A stretch of DNA of 27,487 nt from an uncultured Eubacteriales bacterium. Its GTDB lineage: Bacteria > Bacillota > Clostridia > Monoglobales > Monoglobaceae. Below the pieces are notes generated by a model that did no database searches, was not told where the DNA came from, and was given only the letters and a program-made list of their open reading frames with translations. The stretch is from assembly GCA_900542675.1 (NCBI GenBank), contig UQOT01000017.1, positions 1 to 27,487 on the forward strand. Reading direction: 5' to 3'. Below are positions 13,989 through 21,186 of the stretch, in pieces (position 1 is the first letter of the stretch; each line of letters starts with the position of its first letter). A program made the translations under genes and the position numbers.

Positions 13989-15056
13989 TTAATCTAAAAT
14001 AATCAAATCCTTTGTAAGATGCGTAAGGTTATCTATCCCGCCGTTTTTAACGCAAACGAGATCCTCAATCCTGACGCCGCCAAAGCCGTAGATATATATT
14101 CCGGGCTCGCACGATACGACCATATTTTCCTCAAGAATTATATCGGATTTCGGCGAAAGATTTGGCAGCTCGTGAATGAGAAGCCCAACGCCGTGACCGA
14201 GTGAATGACCGAAATACTCGCCATATCCGCATTTTTCTATATGTTCCCGCGAAGCCCTGTCGGCGGTACTTCCCGATATCCCGGCTCTTATTGCGTCAAG
14301 CCCTGTTTGCTGCGCTTCTTTTACGATTTCATATATTTCACGCATCTTTTCATCGGGCTTTCCGATTGAAACAGTTCGTGTCATATCCGAGCAATAGCCT
14401 TTGTATATGCACCCGAAGTCCATCAGGACAAGCTCTCCGCTTTTAAATCTTCTCTCGCCCGGCATACCGTGCGGCAGCGCCGTTCTCTCACCCGATAATA
14501 CTATCGTGTCAAACGATGTACCGTCCGCGCCTTGCTTTTTCATAAAATATTCAAGCTCTGCAGCAATTTCACGTTCGGAAACTCCGGGTTTAATAAACTT
14601 CAGTATATGATTAAACGCATCAACACCGATTTGCTCGGCGTGTGCGATTAGCTCAAGCTCACTGTCGGTCTTAACCATTCTTTGCCGCTCAATTTGTTTG
14701 GAGCCTGGTATAAATTCAGCTTGAGAAAATTCGCTTTTATATGAACTATATGCCGCTGCCGTCATATATTCGTCCTCAAACACAATATATTTTACGTGGT
14801 TTTGCGTGAGTTTTTCGGAGATTATGGTTTTAAACGGCGCTTTAAGGCTAAATTCCGTAACCTCAAATCCCGAAAGAGCCTCTTCCTTTGCTATTCCGGT
14901 ATAGCGTGAATCAACCAATATATACGCACTGTTCTTAAAAATCAGTACGACGCCCTCGCCGCCCGAAAAACCGCTGAAGTAACGCATATTGTGCGCCGAT
15001 GTAAGCATTACGGCGCTGTCATCGGTTAAATTAAGCCCTTTAAAGATATCTTTCAT
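13989..15056 (-). CDS. M24 family metallopeptidase, Xaa-Pro aminopeptidase-like
   Basis: These 355 residues are the usual length for YqhT/PepQ-type enzymes that remove N-terminal residues before proline. The N-terminal creatinase-like domain (about 1-125) contains SAHNMRYFSGFSGGEGVVLI. The C-terminal pita-bread domain shows the metal ligands in order: LMDFGCIYKGYCSDMTRTV (two Asp), GHSLGHGVGLLIHELP (His), SCEPGIYI (Glu) and GVRIEDLV (Glu). All are intact. The ATG overlaps the upstream stop as TAATG and has AAGGAG upstream, so it is translationally coupled to the TIM-barrel gene. It is the last gene of the yqeG group, with a hairpin terminator 9 bp downstream. Confidence 0.93.
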   Translation of the reverse strand: MKDIFKGLNLTDDSAVMLTSAHNMRYFSGFSGGEGVVLIFKNSAYILVDSRYTGIAKEEALSGFEVTEFSLKAPFKTIISEKLTQNHVKYIVFEDEYMTAAAYSSYKSEFSQAEFIPGSKQIERQRMVKTDSELELIAHAEQIGVDAFNHILKFIKPGVSEREIAAELEYFMKKQGADGTSFDTIVLSGERTALPHGMPGERRFKSGELVLMDFGCIYKGYCSDMTRTVSIGKPDEKMREIYEIVKEAQQTGLDAIRAGISGSTADRASREHIEKCGYGEYFGHSLGHGVGLLIHELPNLSPKSDIILEENMVVSCEPGIYIYGFGGVRIEDLVCVKNGGIDNLTHLTKDLIILD

Positions 15057-15937
15057 TATAATCGCTCCTTATTTTTTAAATGAGCCCTGTACATCTCTTG
15101 CATTTGAGCGGCATCGCTTGTCTGTGTGCCGGCAGATTCACAAATTATTCTCGGCGTGAGGCCTCGCTCCGCCAAAAGCTCGGCAATCGGCTCAAAATCA
15201 GGCTCAAACTCGGTCTCTGCCATTGTGCGGTGTTTTTTCTCACCCGCGCGCGTGTACTCAATTCTTGAATAGTGCGCGTGAAAATTCTTCGCGCGGTACT
15301 CACCGAGCTTATCATAGATTTTATCAAAAATTACAGCGATTTCGTCCTTGGTCTTAAACATACCGAGCGACATCGCGTTCACGTGACCGAAGTCAATCGT
15401 AGGCAGAATACGCTCGTCTATCCGGCAAAGCTTAATCACTTCGTCAATATTACCGAGCTGTTTTACCTTGCCCATCGTCTCGGGGCAGATATGAATATCA
15501 CCGAAGCCACATTCGTCGGCAGCCTTAACCGCGCGACTGAGCGTTTCTGTTGCGAGCGACAGAGCCTCCGCTCTCGTAATGCTTCCGCACGAGCCTGAGT
15601 GAACTACAATTCTGTCCGCACCCATATGCTTTGCCGCATTAAGCGTCTGGAGTATATAATTTATGCTGTTGTCCCTCTTTTCGCTCTCAAGCGATGACAG
15701 ACTAATATAATATGGAGCGTGGATAGAAAGCCGCAAATTTTTAGCTTGAGCAAGCTTGCCAAAATCCGCAGCCGCGTCATCCGAAATTTTTACTCCGCGC
15801 CCGCACTGATATTCAAACGCCGAAAGCCCGTGACTTTCGAGCCAATCGGGAACCTGATATACTGTTCGGTTTCCACTCTCATAAAAGTCCTCAGAATTTC
15901 CCGCAGGACCGAACAGCGCATATTTTTCACAGCTCAT
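15056..15937 (-). CDS. Endonuclease IV-like TIM-barrel protein (AP endonuclease family 2)
   Basis: These 293 residues show the endonuclease IV / xylose isomerase-like barrel with its metal-ligand pattern: LSIHAPYYISL (His), DRIVVHSGSC (His), ICPETMGKV (Glu), TIDFGHVNA (Asp, His), FHAHYSRIEYT (His) and RIICESAG (Glu). Endonuclease IV cuts at abasic sites in base excision repair; this family variant is shared by many Firmicutes, and its substrate is less certain. I chose ATG 15937 (GAGGTG upstream) over GTG 15946. It overlaps the end of yqeG by 11 bp and the next gene by one base, so the three genes form a tight operon. Confidence 0.85.
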   Translation of the reverse strand: MSCEKYALFGPAGNSEDFYESGNRTVYQVPDWLESHGLSAFEYQCGRGVKISDDAAADFGKLAQAKNLRLSIHAPYYISLSSLESEKRDNSINYILQTLNAAKHMGADRIVVHSGSCGSITRAEALSLATETLSRAVKAADECGFGDIHICPETMGKVKQLGNIDEVIKLCRIDERILPTIDFGHVNAMSLGMFKTKDEIAVIFDKIYDKLGEYRAKNFHAHYSRIEYTRAGEKKHRTMAETEFEPDFEPIAELLAERGLTPRIICESAGTQTSDAAQMQEMYRAHLKNKERL

Positions 15938-16433
15938 ATTTACCACCTCTCATAACCGCCCTTTCAAGATAACGCTTAAAATGTACAAACCAATTCTCTT
16001 TATCAGAAATTGCCTTAACGAAAATCGTGTACATCCCCATACGCTTGCCGCCGTATATGTCGGTAAACAATTGGTCACCCGCAAGAGCGGTATGTTTTGC
16101 GTCAACGTCCATATCTCTGCACGCGAGCTTAAGGTACTTTTTGCGCGGCTTAAGCGCGTTTGCATAGTACCTTAAGCCGAGCGACTCAGCAAATAAATTT
16201 ACTCTGTCTGAATTATTATTTGACACAAGGTACGTTTTAAACCCGTTTTTGTGAAGCGTTTCAAACCATTTTTTAGTATGCTCCGGCGCATATGCGTCGT
16301 CATATGTAACCAAAGTATTGTCTATATCAAAAACAAATGCCTCAATCCCAAGCGTTTTCATCTTATCAAGATTAAGCGTGTAAATATCTTCCAGAAACAT
16401 ATCGGGTGTAAGCATATCACTAATTCTGCTCAT
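15927..16433 (-). CDS. yqeG: YqeG family HAD IIIA-type phosphatase
   Basis: These 168 residues carry HAD motifs in YqeG order: motif I VFDIDNTLVTYDD (nucleophile and acid/base Asp), motif II YLVSNNN, motif III lysine in ALKPRKKYL, and motif IV AGDQLFTDIYGGKRMGM. The family is related to yeast Gep4, a phosphatidylglycerophosphate phosphatase, so a role in phosphatidylglycerol synthesis is plausible. GGAGGGA precedes the ATG. In many Firmicutes yqeG lies next to aroE/yqeH; here it leads an operon with the TIM-barrel and M24 genes, just after the rpsU terminator. Confidence 0.92.
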   Translation of the reverse strand: MSRISDMLTPDMFLEDIYTLNLDKMKTLGIEAFVFDIDNTLVTYDDAYAPEHTKKWFETLHKNGFKTYLVSNNNSDRVNLFAESLGLRYYANALKPRKKYLKLACRDMDVDAKHTALAGDQLFTDIYGGKRMGMYTIFVKAISDKENWFVHFKRYLERAVMRGGKYEL

Positions 16434-16457
16434 AAAAATCCCTCCGGGAAAATTAAA

Positions 16458-16480
16458 AGGGTCGAGAAAACCCCGACCCT
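16458..16480 (-). terminator. Intrinsic terminator after rpsU
   Basis: AGGGTCG (16458-16464) and CGACCCT (16474-16480); on the minus strand the stem is followed by TTTTAATTTT. It lies about 74 bp past the rpsU stop. No separate yqeG promoter is obvious in the 24 bp that follow, so read-through may feed yqeG. Confidence 0.75.
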
Positions 16481-16553
16481 AAAATTCAAAATCAACATCC
16501 GATGTGAGTATAAAACCGTTATACAAAGGAATGTCAATAACAGAAAGCTAAAA

Positions 16554-16727
16554 TTAATACTTGCGCTTTCTGGCAGCCTCGGATTTCTTCTTGCGTCTTA
16601 CGCTGGGCTTTTCGTAGTGCTCTCTCTTTCTAACCTCAGATAAAACACCGGCCTTAGCGCATGAACGCTTAAAGCGACGAAGCGCGCTGTCAAGCGACTC
16701 ATTTTCCTTAACTCTGATTTCTGCCAT
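16554..16727 (-). CDS. rpsU: 30S ribosomal protein S21
   Basis: S21 is a small basic protein of the 30S subunit near the anti-Shine-Dalgarno end of 16S rRNA. The 57 residues read MAEIRVKENESLDSALRRFK, then two cysteines around RSCAKAGVL, and end in the usual KPSVRRKKKSEAARKRKY tail. GGAGGG sits about nine bases before the ATG at 16727. The leader starts with CGAGTA, which can pair with TACTCG (16745-16750) immediately before that ribosome binding site, so a folded leader is possible. Confidence 0.97.
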   Translation of the reverse strand: MAEIRVKENESLDSALRRFKRSCAKAGVLSEVRKREHYEKPSVRRKKKSEAARKRKY

Positions 16728-16790
16728 TATTTCTTCCCTCCCTCCGAGTATTATACAACACTTAGAAGTCAAAAAAATTCTACTCGAACA

Positions 16791-16819
16791 ATTATACTCG
16801 TAAACTTAAATAATGTCAA
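16791..16819 (-). promoter_or_regulatory. Exact-consensus sigma-A promoter of rpsU
   Basis: On the minus strand, TTGACA (16814-16819), a 17-bp spacer and TATAAT (16791-16796). Confidence 0.9.
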
Positions 16820-16873
16820 GTGATTTATGCAGATTTTTTGATATTTTGATGGATTTATAGTTTTAGTGTGTGC

Positions 16874-16896
16874 GGGAGCGGCGAATGCCGCCTCTC
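16874..16896. repeat. GC-rich hairpin in the rpsU-metA intergenic region
   Basis: GCGGC (16878-16882) and GCCGC (16887-16891) close a GAAT tetraloop, extended by GGGA/TCTC with one bulge. It stands out from AT-rich surroundings. No clear T-run follows, so it is not a typical terminator. Confidence 0.5.
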
Positions 16897-16943
16897 TCGT
16901 TTACTCAACCTACAGCGTTTTATACTTTATATTACAATTTAGC

Positions 16944-16972
16944 TTTACTTAAAGCGGAGGTTGTGATATAAT
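16944..16972 (+). promoter_or_regulatory. Promoter of metA
   Basis: TTTACT (16944-16949), a 17-bp spacer and TATAAT (16967-16972); a second TATAAT overlaps at 16972-16977. The leader is short and holds no SAM riboswitch or T-box. Confidence 0.6.
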
Positions 16973-17006
16973 ATAATTTAACGTATTAATAATGGTGGTG
17001 ATAAAA

Positions 17007-17930
17007 ATGCCGATTAAGGTTACCGACAGATTGCCGGCTATTGAAACTTTAAACAGTGAGAATATATTCGTGATGACCGAAACGCGGGCTATAACGCAGG
17101 AAATCCGCCCGCTTGAAATACTCATTTTAAATCTGATGCCGAAAAAGATTGAAACCGAGACGCAGCTTCTGCGTGTGCTCGGCAATACTCCTATTCAGAT
17201 TAACGTAAGCTTTATGCACACCGAAAGTTATGAGTCAAAGAACACGTCAAAGAGTCATATCGAGACATTCTACGGCACATTTGAAGATTATAAGGACAGG
17301 ACTTTTGACGGACTTATCATAACAGGTGCGCCAGTTGAGCATATGGAATTTGAAGAAGTCGGATACTGGAGCGAGCTATGCGAGATTATGGAGTGGTCAA
17401 AGACAAATGTGACATCGACCTTTCATATATGCTGGGGTGCGCAGGCGGGGCTTTATTATCACTACGGCATACCTAAGCACAAAATGGATAAAAAGGTGTT
17501 CGGTGTGTTCGAACACTATGTAGTACCCGAAAAGAAGCATAAAATACTGCTTCGCGGCTTTGACGACAAGTTCTGGGTTCCGCATTCACGCCATACTGAA
17601 ACGCGTGAGGAGGACGTAAAAAAAGTGCCTGAGCTTGAAATCCTCGCCAAGTCCGATGAGGCGGGCGTATATATAATAACCGCCAAGAGTGAACGACATT
17701 TTTTTATAACCGGGCATTCAGAATATGACAATATCACCCTTGCGAACGAATATTTCCGTGATATAGATAAGGGACTCGATATTGAAATGCCGAAGAATTA
17801 TTTTCCGGACGATAATCCGAATAATGAGCCTCTTGTAAAATGGCGTTCGCACGCTAATCTTTTGTACTCAAACTGGCTTAATTACTTCGTATATCAGACA
17901 ACGCCGTATGATATTAAGAATATTAAGTAA
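17007..17930 (+). CDS. metA: Homoserine O-acetyltransferase, MetA family
   Basis: MetA acylates homoserine in methionine synthesis. Counting from the ATG at 17007 (GGTGGTGA upstream; canonical start MPIKVTDRLPAIETL), the protein is 307 residues. The nucleophile is C142 in FHICWGAQAG, and the histidine and glutamate of the catalytic set are at about H237 and E239 in TGHSEYDN. Residue 111 is glutamate (APVEHMEF). Glutamate at this position is known to favour acetyl-CoA, and glycine succinyl-CoA, so this is predicted to be an acetyltransferase despite the common succinyltransferase label. It is a single-gene unit whose stop codon is followed one base later by a DnaA box. Confidence 0.95.
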   Translation: MPIKVTDRLPAIETLNSENIFVMTETRAITQEIRPLEILILNLMPKKIETETQLLRVLGNTPIQINVSFMHTESYESKNTSKSHIETFYGTFEDYKDRTFDGLIITGAPVEHMEFEEVGYWSELCEIMEWSKTNVTSTFHICWGAQAGLYYHYGIPKHKMDKKVFGVFEHYVVPEKKHKILLRGFDDKFWVPHSRHTETREEDVKKVPELEILAKSDEAGVYIITAKSERHFFITGHSEYDNITLANEYFRDIDKGLDIEMPKNYFPDDNPNNEPLVKWRSHANLLYSNWLNYFVYQTTPYDIKNIK

Positions 17931-17931
17931 T

Positions 17932-18046
17932 TGTGGATAACTTTTAAGATTTTAGCGAATTTAGAGTTATACACCTTAAAATTCGGTGGAAAATGTGGAT
18001 AAGTCGGTTGATAACTGATAAAATGGGGCTTGTCAGGTGTGGAAAA
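17932..18046. other. DnaA-box cluster
   Basis: Two perfect DnaA boxes (TGTGGATAA, complement of TTATCCACA) occur at 17932-17940 and 17994-18002. One 8/9 match (TGTGGAAAA) is at 18038-18046. Three 7/9 matches are at 17967-17975 (opposite strand), 17985-17993 and 18006-18014. An AT-rich tract follows (about 18056-18090). The cluster lies between the 3' ends of convergent metA and sigH, so it cannot be a promoter operator for either. Confidence 0.75.
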
Positions 18047-18087
18047 GAAATGTTGCTGAAATATTTTTGTATTATTTTTGTAACATT

Positions 18088-18684
18088 TTAATTCTCCTCA
18101 AGCTTCTTTTTTATTCTTTGAAGCGCGTTGTCTATGGATTTTTCCGGCTTATCTATTATTTCGGCTATTTCTTTGTAGGACATTCCCTCTAAGTGAAGAA
18201 TTAACACACGCTTTTCAAGCTTGCTGAGCTTTTCCTCTATTTCTTTTTCTATATCGCTAAGCTTTTCACGCATAATATAAAGGCTCTCGGGGTCAATAGC
18301 CTCGCGTTTTGCCAAGTTTTCAATCAGCGTTCGTTCGCTGTCATCGTCATACATCGGCTTGCTGAGTGAAATGTATGAATTAAGTGGGCGGTGCTTTTGT
18401 CTGTCGGCGGTCTTTATTGCAGTAAAAATTTGGCGTTTAACACACAGCTCCGCAAAGCTGTGGAATGTAACGTCTTTTGAAAAATTATAGTCGTGTATGG
18501 CTTTAAATAGGCCTATCATACCTTCTTGCACCAAGTCGTCGTTATCGCCGCCTACCAAAAAATACGCCCTTGCGCGTGAGCGAACAAGGTTCTTATATCT
18601 GCCGAGCAGGTACTCCTCCGCGTCACGCCGTCCGTCCTGTGCCATAGACACGAGTTCTTCGTCAGTCAGATTTTCAAAATTCAT
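18088..18684 (-). CDS. sigH: RNA polymerase sporulation sigma factor SigH
   Basis: SigH (sigma-30/Spo0H) directs early stationary-phase and sporulation-entry genes. The 198 residues have region 2 (DLVQEGMIGLFKAIHDYNF, then SFAELCVKRQIFTAIKTADRQKHRPL) and a C-terminal region 4 helix-turn-helix (VLILHLEGMSYKEIAEIIDKPEKSIDNALQRIKKKL). The order, the length and the NSYISLSKP linker fit SigH rather than SigA or ECF sigmas. AAAGGCGG precedes the ATG. In many Firmicutes sigH lies near yacP/rplJ-region genes; here it follows ackA, from which it is separated by a terminator that overlaps a candidate promoter. Confidence 0.88.
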   Translation of the reverse strand: MNFENLTDEELVSMAQDGRRDAEEYLLGRYKNLVRSRARAYFLVGGDNDDLVQEGMIGLFKAIHDYNFSKDVTFHSFAELCVKRQIFTAIKTADRQKHRPLNSYISLSKPMYDDDSERTLIENLAKREAIDPESLYIMREKLSDIEKEIEEKLSKLEKRVLILHLEGMSYKEIAEIIDKPEKSIDNALQRIKKKLEEN

Positions 18685-18706
18685 ATTCTAAATCCGCCTT
18701 TCATTA

Positions 18707-18735
18707 ATTAGACAAAAGGCTGCCTTGAAGTTCAA
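18707..18735 (-). promoter_or_regulatory. Candidate sigH promoter overlapping the ackA terminator
   Basis: On the minus strand, TTGAAC (18730-18735), a 17-bp spacer and TCTAAT (18707-18712). The -35 lies inside the terminator hairpin. Confidence 0.45.
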
Positions 18736-18742
18736 AGCAGCC
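18718..18742 (-). terminator. Intrinsic terminator of pta-ackA
   Basis: GGCTGC (18718-18723) and GCAGCC (18737-18742), extended by TTGA/TCAA inside, give a long stem with one mismatch; TTTTGTCT follows on the minus strand. It begins 18 bp after the ackA stop. Confidence 0.8.
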
Positions 18743-18760
18743 CCATTGTAAAAAGCAAAA

Positions 18761-19954
18761 TTACTTAACAAGCGCCAATGTCTCTCTGGCGATGGCAAGC
18801 TCCTCATTGGTCGGGATAACCATAACCTTAACCTTGCTGTCATCGGTCGAGATATATGTCTCTGTTCCTCTTACGCCGTTTTTCTCATCGTCAACTGTAA
18901 CGCCGAGATATCCGAGGTATTCACAAATCTTCTTTCTTGTGCCGCAGTCGTTCTCACCGATGCCGCCCGTGAATGCAATTGCATCAACACCGTTCATTGC
19001 AGCGGTGTACGAGCCGATGTACTTAGCTACGCGGTAGATAAACGCGTCAAGCGCAATCTGAGCTCTTTCGTTTCCGTCCTCAGCAGCAGCCGACAGGTCG
19101 CGGAAATCGCTTGATACGCCCGATATACCGAGTACGCCTGACTTTTTGTTGAGTACATTAAGTACCTCGTCAACAGACATATTTTCGTTGTTCGCAATAA
19201 ACTGCACAACAGCGGGGTCAAGGTCGCCGCTTCTTGTACCCATAATAAGACCTTCAAGCGGCGTAAGTCCCATACTGGTATCAACGCACTTGCCGCCTAT
19301 TGAAGCCGAAACACTCGCGCCGTTTCCGAGGTGACACACAATAACCTTGCAGTCGCTTTTATTAAGACCTGCAAACTCAATTGTTCTTCCCGATACAAAT
19401 TTGTGACTTGTGCCGTGGAAGCCGTACTTTCTGATGCTGTACTTCTCATAATATTCATAAGGAATAGCGTACATATATGCCTTTGACGTCATACTCTGAC
19501 CGAAGGCTGTGTCAAATACCGCAACCTGCGGTGTGCCCGGCATAGCATCCTCGCACGCCTCAATACCGATTAAGTTTGCGGGATTGTGAAGCGGACCGAG
19601 CGGGAAGCAATCCTTAATTACCTTCTTAACATCGGCGTTTACAACAACCGAGTCGCTGTAATACTGTCCGCCGTGGAGAACTCTGTGACCTACAGCCGAG
19701 ATATCCTTGATATCCGAAATAACGCCGTGCTGAGGGTCAACAAGCGCATCTAAAACCATAGCTACCGCCGTCTTGTGCGTCGGCATCGGTTTTTCTTCAA
19801 CATACTTGTCTTTTCCCTCCGGCGAATGCGTCAGCTTTGAGCCCTCGATACCTATTCTTTCACAGAGACCTTTTGCGAGAACCTCCTCGGTATCCGTTTC
19901 AATAAGCTGATACTTAAGTGATGAACTTCCCGCGTTTATAACTAAAACTTTCAT
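18761..19954 (-). CDS. ackA: Acetate kinase
   Basis: AckA makes ATP from acetyl phosphate, releasing acetate. The 397 residues match the enzyme: MKVLVINAGSSSLKYQL at the start, GHRVLHGG (about 120), VAVFDTAFG, the signature YGFHGTSHKFVSG, CHLGNGASVSAS, DTSMGLTPLEGL, MGTRSGDLDP and FTGGIGEN near 325. All catalytic motifs (Asn7, Arg in RVLHGG, Asp in FDTAF, Arg in TRSGD) are in place. GGAGG precedes the ATG. It follows pta by 29 bp, so the two form the usual acetate-production operon, ended by the hairpin at 18718-18742. Confidence 0.98.
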   Translation of the reverse strand: MKVLVINAGSSSLKYQLIETDTEEVLAKGLCERIGIEGSKLTHSPEGKDKYVEEKPMPTHKTAVAMVLDALVDPQHGVISDIKDISAVGHRVLHGGQYYSDSVVVNADVKKVIKDCFPLGPLHNPANLIGIEACEDAMPGTPQVAVFDTAFGQSMTSKAYMYAIPYEYYEKYSIRKYGFHGTSHKFVSGRTIEFAGLNKSDCKVIVCHLGNGASVSASIGGKCVDTSMGLTPLEGLIMGTRSGDLDPAVVQFIANNENMSVDEVLNVLNKKSGVLGISGVSSDFRDLSAAAEDGNERAQIALDAFIYRVAKYIGSYTAAMNGVDAIAFTGGIGENDCGTRKKICEYLGYLGVTVDDEKNGVRGTETYISTDDSKVKVMVIPTNEELAIARETLALVK

Positions 19955-19983
19955 TTATTGATTTACCTCCGAATTTGTTCTGA

Positions 19984-20982
19984 TTATTCTTGATTTTGTG
20001 CCTGAACACACGTGATTGCAACAACACCTGCTATATCCTCTGCGCTGCAGCCGCGTGATAAGTCGTTAACCGGCTTTGCCATACCCTGTGTCATAGGACC
20101 GTATGCTTCCGCCTTTGCAAGACGCTGTACGAGTTTATAACCGATATTACCTGCGTCAAGGTTCGGGAATATAAGCGTGTTCGCCTTACCCGCAACGCTG
20201 CTGTCGGGAGCCTTAAGCGCCGCAACGCTTGGGACGATAGCTGCATCAAGCTGAAGCTCGCCGTCAAGCTTTAAGTCGGGAGCAATTTCCTTTGCCTTCT
20301 CTGCCGCGGTTCTCACAAGGTCAACCTGCTCAGACTTCGCACTGCCGTATGTAGAGTACGAAAGCATAGCAACTCTCGGGTCGCCGCCGACCAGGCTCTT
20401 AAACGACTTAGATGAAGAAACCGCAATCTCAGCAAGCTTGTCTGAATCCGGGTACTCGTTAAGACCGCAGTCCGAGAATACGAATGTACCGTTTTCGCCA
20501 TACTCGCAGTCGGGAACCATCATAAGGAAGAACGCCGAAACAACCTTTGTTCCGGGAGCTGTCTTAATAGTCTGGAGCGATGCGCGCATTACATCAGCTG
20601 TTGCATGAACCGCGCCGGCAACCATACCGTCCGCTCTGCCGGTCTTTACAAGCATACAGCCAAAATACAAAACGTCCTTAACCTTTTTAAGCGCTTCGTC
20701 GGGAAGCATACCCTTCTTCTTTCTGAGCTCATACAGTCCGTTGCCAAGTTCCTCGGTAAGCTCACTGTTGTTCGGGTCGATGATTACAGCGCCCGAAATA
20801 TCAGCGCCGTCTGCAACTGCCTTAATCTTATCCTCATTACCCAACAGGATAAGGTTTGCGTAGCCTTCCTTAAGAATTTGCGCTGCCGCGTCGATAGTTC
20901 TCTTTTCCTCGCCCTCGGCAAGAACTATAGTCTTTTTGTCCGCAGCCGCAGTCGCCTTAATCTTGTCAATAAATTTGCTCAT
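19984..20982 (-). CDS. pta: Phosphate acetyltransferase
   Basis: Pta converts acetyl-CoA and phosphate to acetyl phosphate, feeding AckA. The 332 residues are the short, single-domain Firmicutes form: TIVLAEGEEKRTIDAA (about 18-33), then DGMVAGAVHATADVMRASLQ, FFLMMVP, VFSDCGLNEYPD, VAMLSYSTYGSAKSEQVDLV, DGELQLDAAIVP, ANTLIFPNLDAGNIGYKLVQR and the closing GPMTQGMAKPVNDLSRGCS. I chose the ATG at 20982 (GAGG nine bases upstream); the frame continues to 21024, but those residues are not family-like. It is the first gene of pta-ackA, divergent from tmcAL. Confidence 0.97.
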   Translation of the reverse strand: MSKFIDKIKATAAADKKTIVLAEGEEKRTIDAAAQILKEGYANLILLGNEDKIKAVADGADISGAVIIDPNNSELTEELGNGLYELRKKKGMLPDEALKKVKDVLYFGCMLVKTGRADGMVAGAVHATADVMRASLQTIKTAPGTKVVSAFFLMMVPDCEYGENGTFVFSDCGLNEYPDSDKLAEIAVSSSKSFKSLVGGDPRVAMLSYSTYGSAKSEQVDLVRTAAEKAKEIAPDLKLDGELQLDAAIVPSVAALKAPDSSVAGKANTLIFPNLDAGNIGYKLVQRLAKAEAYGPMTQGMAKPVNDLSRGCSAEDIAGVVAITCVQAQNQE

Positions 20983-21058
20983 TGTGTATAACCTCGCTTT
21001 ATAGATATGATAATTATTTTTCAAATACCTTTAAATTGAGCCAATCCCAATCAATGTT

Positions 21059-21087
21059 ATTATACAACATAAAAATAGTGATTTCAA
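21059..21087 (-). promoter_or_regulatory. Promoter of pta-ackA
   Basis: On the minus strand, TTGAAA (21082-21087), a 17-bp spacer and TATAAT (21059-21064), leaving a leader of roughly 70 nt. Confidence 0.75.
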
Positions 21088-21124
21088 GTATATTTTCCCA
21101 AAAATAATAATTATTTTCAGTAAT

Positions 21125-21153
21125 TTGACACATAAGATAAAAATATATATAAT
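21125..21153 (+). promoter_or_regulatory. Exact-consensus sigma-A promoter of tmcAL
   Basis: TTGACA (21125-21130), a 17-bp spacer and TATAAT (21148-21153). It is back to back with the pta promoter, whose -35 ends 38 bp away. Confidence 0.88.
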
Positions 21154-21186
21154 ATATTAAAAATTAATTATCAGGAGGCGGAAAAT

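Noticed and set aside
16728..17006. A SAM riboswitch or T-box upstream of metA
   Set aside because: No conserved core elements are visible and the predicted start leaves a very short leader.
17932..18090. A full chromosomal origin (oriC)
   Set aside because: The box cluster and AT-rich tract are suggestive, but dnaA, dnaN, rpmH and gidA are not in the window, and there are fewer perfect boxes than in a typical oriC.
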